NCBI GenBank assembly: GCA_944323135.1 | Contig: CALURI010000003.1 | Coordinates: 1-64,000 of the forward strand | Source of the DNA: Candidatus Gastranaerophilales bacterium | GTDB lineage: Bacteria > Cyanobacteriota > Vampirovibrionia > Gastranaerophilales > Gastranaerophilaceae | Direction of reading: 5' to 3' | DNA length: 64,000 nt | Part shown: one piece after another, positions 62,656-64,000 of the stretch | How the letters are laid out: every line of letters starts with the position of its first letter | Numbering within the stretch: the first letter of the stretch is position 1 | Made by a program: the position numbers and the translations under genes | Notes under the pieces: generated by a model | Told to the model about the DNA's origin: nothing | Seen by the model: only the letters and a program-made list of their open reading frames with translations | Databases searched by the model: none

Positions 62656-62700
62656 ACGTATATAATATTGTTAAATGGTATAAACAGGTGTAAACAGGTT
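62656..62700 (+). promoter_or_regulatory. -10 and tandem TAAACAGGT repeat before the TPR gene
   Basis: ACG-TATATAAT (62656-62666) gives a good -10. Two copies of TAAACAGGT follow at 62681-62689 and 62691-62699. The spacing suggests a leader or operator element; meaning unknown. Confidence 0.4.
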
Positions 62701-62714
62701 AAAAGGAGAGTAAG

Positions 62715-64000
62715 ATTATTAATAAGAAGTTGATATTTTCGGCATTATTATCTCTGGTTTTGACAGGTGCTCAAGTTAATGCAATGACTCCAGAAGCAAA
62801 TTCTTTGTATCAGCAGGCATGTTCGGCTGAATATAGAGAAGATTACAAAACTGCTGTTGATAAATTATTACAGGCTTTGAATCTTGCAAATAATGATGTG
62901 ATGATTTATACAAAACTTGCAGGTGTGTATAGTGAAATGGGAGAATATGATAAGGCCCTTGAGACATATTCAAAAGTCGCAGAATTAAAACCGTCTGACG
63001 GTTATATATATTTGAGTGTCGGAAGTATTTATGAAAATTTAGGTAAATATCAGGACGCTTTAAATGCTTATAATAAAGTAGCTGAAATGTGTCCGGAATA
63101 TTTGTATAATTATTTGAATATTGCAAATGTTCAATATCAATTAAGAGATTATAAATCTGCGATAGAAAATTATAATAAATTTTTATCAACTTACTCTCAG
63201 CATATAGAAGCCCGTGAAAATCTTGCAGCTTCATATATTAACAGCGGGGATTTTACAAATGCGGTTAATGAGTATGAAAATTTGTACAGGCGTAATCCCG
63301 TAAGTTTTAAAAATTTTGCGAATTACGGTCAAGCATTATTTCAGGTAAAAGATTACCAGAAGGCTTCGGAATTTTTAGAAAAAGCTGTTGAAGTAAATCC
63401 GGATAACACTTCTGCTCACGTAAGTTTGGCTTTATCTTATCAGGAATTGGGTAAAAATGAGCAAGCTCTTGCTCAATATGATGTTGTATTCAGGCAACAG
63501 CCAGCGTTGAGTTCAATCCGTTTTGATTATGCAAATTTACTTGCTGATATTGGACAAGATGAAGCAGCTATTGCGAATTACAAAATTTATATAGCAAATT
63601 ATCCGAATGATTTCAGAGGCTATCAAAATATTGGTGTAGTTTATAAACGTTTAAACAAACTTGATGATACTATTTCAAATTATGAAAAAGCTCTTGCTCT
63701 TCAAAAAGATAAAAAAGATATAGCTCTTGTTGAAGATTTGGCTCAATGTTATCATTTGAAAAAAGATTATCCTAATGCTTTAAAATATTATGATGAAGTT
63801 TTAGCAGTTAATAAAGATGATTACGATGTAAAATATAACAAGGCTCTTGTTTTACATGCAATGGATAATTATAATGATGCTATAGCTATTTATACAGAGC
63901 TTTTGAAAGAAAAGTCAAATACAAATGTTCAAAATAATTTAACATCTGCATTATTAGCTCAAGGTGATAAATATTTACAAGAAAAGAATTACTCTCTTGC
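62715..64000 (+). CDS. Secreted TPR-repeat protein, partial, apparently ATT start
   Basis: Open to the window end (428 codons seen). The frame has a TAA at 62700-62702 and then no ATG, GTG or TTG until TTG 62730. AAAGGAGAG (62702-62710) is spaced for ATT at 62715 or 62718. With ATT, the protein begins (M)INKKLIFSALLSLVLTGAQVNA, a full signal peptide with a KK n-region and a VNA site; from TTG 62730 the basic residues are lost, and ATG 62784 would remove the signal entirely. About eleven tetratricopeptide repeats follow (e.g. ALETYSKVAELKPSDGYIYL). A periplasmic scaffold, perhaps for envelope assembly. Confidence 0.75.
   Translation, partial: MINKKLIFSALLSLVLTGAQVNAMTPEANSLYQQACSAEYREDYKTAVDKLLQALNLANNDVMIYTKLAGVYSEMGEYDKALETYSKVAELKPSDGYIYLSVGSIYENLGKYQDALNAYNKVAEMCPEYLYNYLNIANVQYQLRDYKSAIENYNKFLSTYSQHIEARENLAASYINSGDFTNAVNEYENLYRRNPVSFKNFANYGQALFQVKDYQKASEFLEKAVEVNPDNTSAHVSLALSYQELGKNEQALAQYDVVFRQQPALSSIRFDYANLLADIGQDEAAIANYKIYIANYPNDFRGYQNIGVVYKRLNKLDDTISNYEKALALQKDKKDIALVEDLAQCYHLKKDYPNALKYYDEVLAVNKDDYDVKYNKALVLHAMDNYNDAIAIYTELLKEKSNTNVQNNLTSALLAQGDKYLQEKNYSL

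Noticed and set aside
1-64000. tRNA, rRNA, CRISPR arrays and transposases
   Set aside because: No T-loop (GGTTCGAATCC-like) in a suitable context, no repeat-spacer pattern and no DDE transposase was seen on reading. A covariance search would be needed to exclude short RNA genes.

Overview
The window is AT-rich and densely packed with genes, and it looks like a chromosomal segment of a non-photosynthetic relative of Cyanobacteria (Vampirovibrionia / Melainabacteria, probably order Gastranaerophilales). That assignment is an inference. It rests on the low GC content, the pilin core motif FTLAEVLITLGIIGVVAA, a GshA of the plant/cyanobacterial/proteobacterial type, and short proteins that begin with Asn/Ser/Phe-rich tags such as NPSFCG and NNTSFT. 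I see no rRNA, tRNA, CRISPR array, intact transposase or prophage.

Layout. 1-4.0 kb: a ZorA/ZorB-like ion-channel pair, a PFL-family (UPF0210) protein and two tandem paralogous small proteins, facing uvrC. 5.7-12.9 kb: a secreted protein, a Skp-like chaperone, pgk, a UDP-glucuronate decarboxylase, a small divergent regulator pair, an iron alcohol dehydrogenase and a U32 peptidase/hydroxylase. 12.8-19.7 kb: hydrolase, TPR protein, glyoxalase, acetyltransferase and ribBA/ribE. 19.8-27.7 kb: tpiA, then the classical yceD-rpmF-plsX-fabH-fabD-fabG-acpP-fabF fatty-acid block. 27.8-28.7 kb: a type IV pilin-like gene broken by a ten-G tract. 28.7-41.3 kb: a helicase-nuclease, cca, gshA, rsmA-ispE, a large repeat-poor surface or scaffold protein, an orphan OppD-type ATPase and an amidohydrolase/bioY/rimI operon. 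41.4-46.0 kb: a diguanylate cyclase-like protein and the operon response regulator-histidine kinase-tadA-TIGR02757. 46-51.6 kb: small zinc-ribbon, methyltransferase, glycosidase-like, kinase-like, ferritin and GNAT genes. 51.6-52.5 kb: a second pilin-like gene, also broken by a ten-G/C tract. 52.6-57.4 kb: a compact second fatty-acid/polyene-type cluster resembling the core of aryl-polyene loci. 57.5-64 kb: small proteins, an ABC-F ATPase, secreted proteins, a pterin-binding methyltransferase and a TPR protein that runs off the end.

Three observations stand out. First, the two pilin-like genes each carry a run of ten G/C between the start codon and the prepilin cleavage site. Both are out of frame as read here, and changing the run by one base would restore each, which is the hallmark of phase variation by slipped-strand mispairing (or of a homopolymer assembly error). 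Second, at least a dozen genes have a -10 hexamer, often as extended TGN-(-10), ending only 6-8 bases before the start codon and no Shine-Dalgarno sequence, predicting leaderless mRNAs. The central-metabolism genes instead have a -35/-10 pair and a Shine-Dalgarno. Third, the second fatty-acid cluster has two three-residue-complete ketosynthases, a chain-length-factor-like protein, a dehydratase, a ketoreductase and an acyltransferase, but no carrier protein or export genes beside it.
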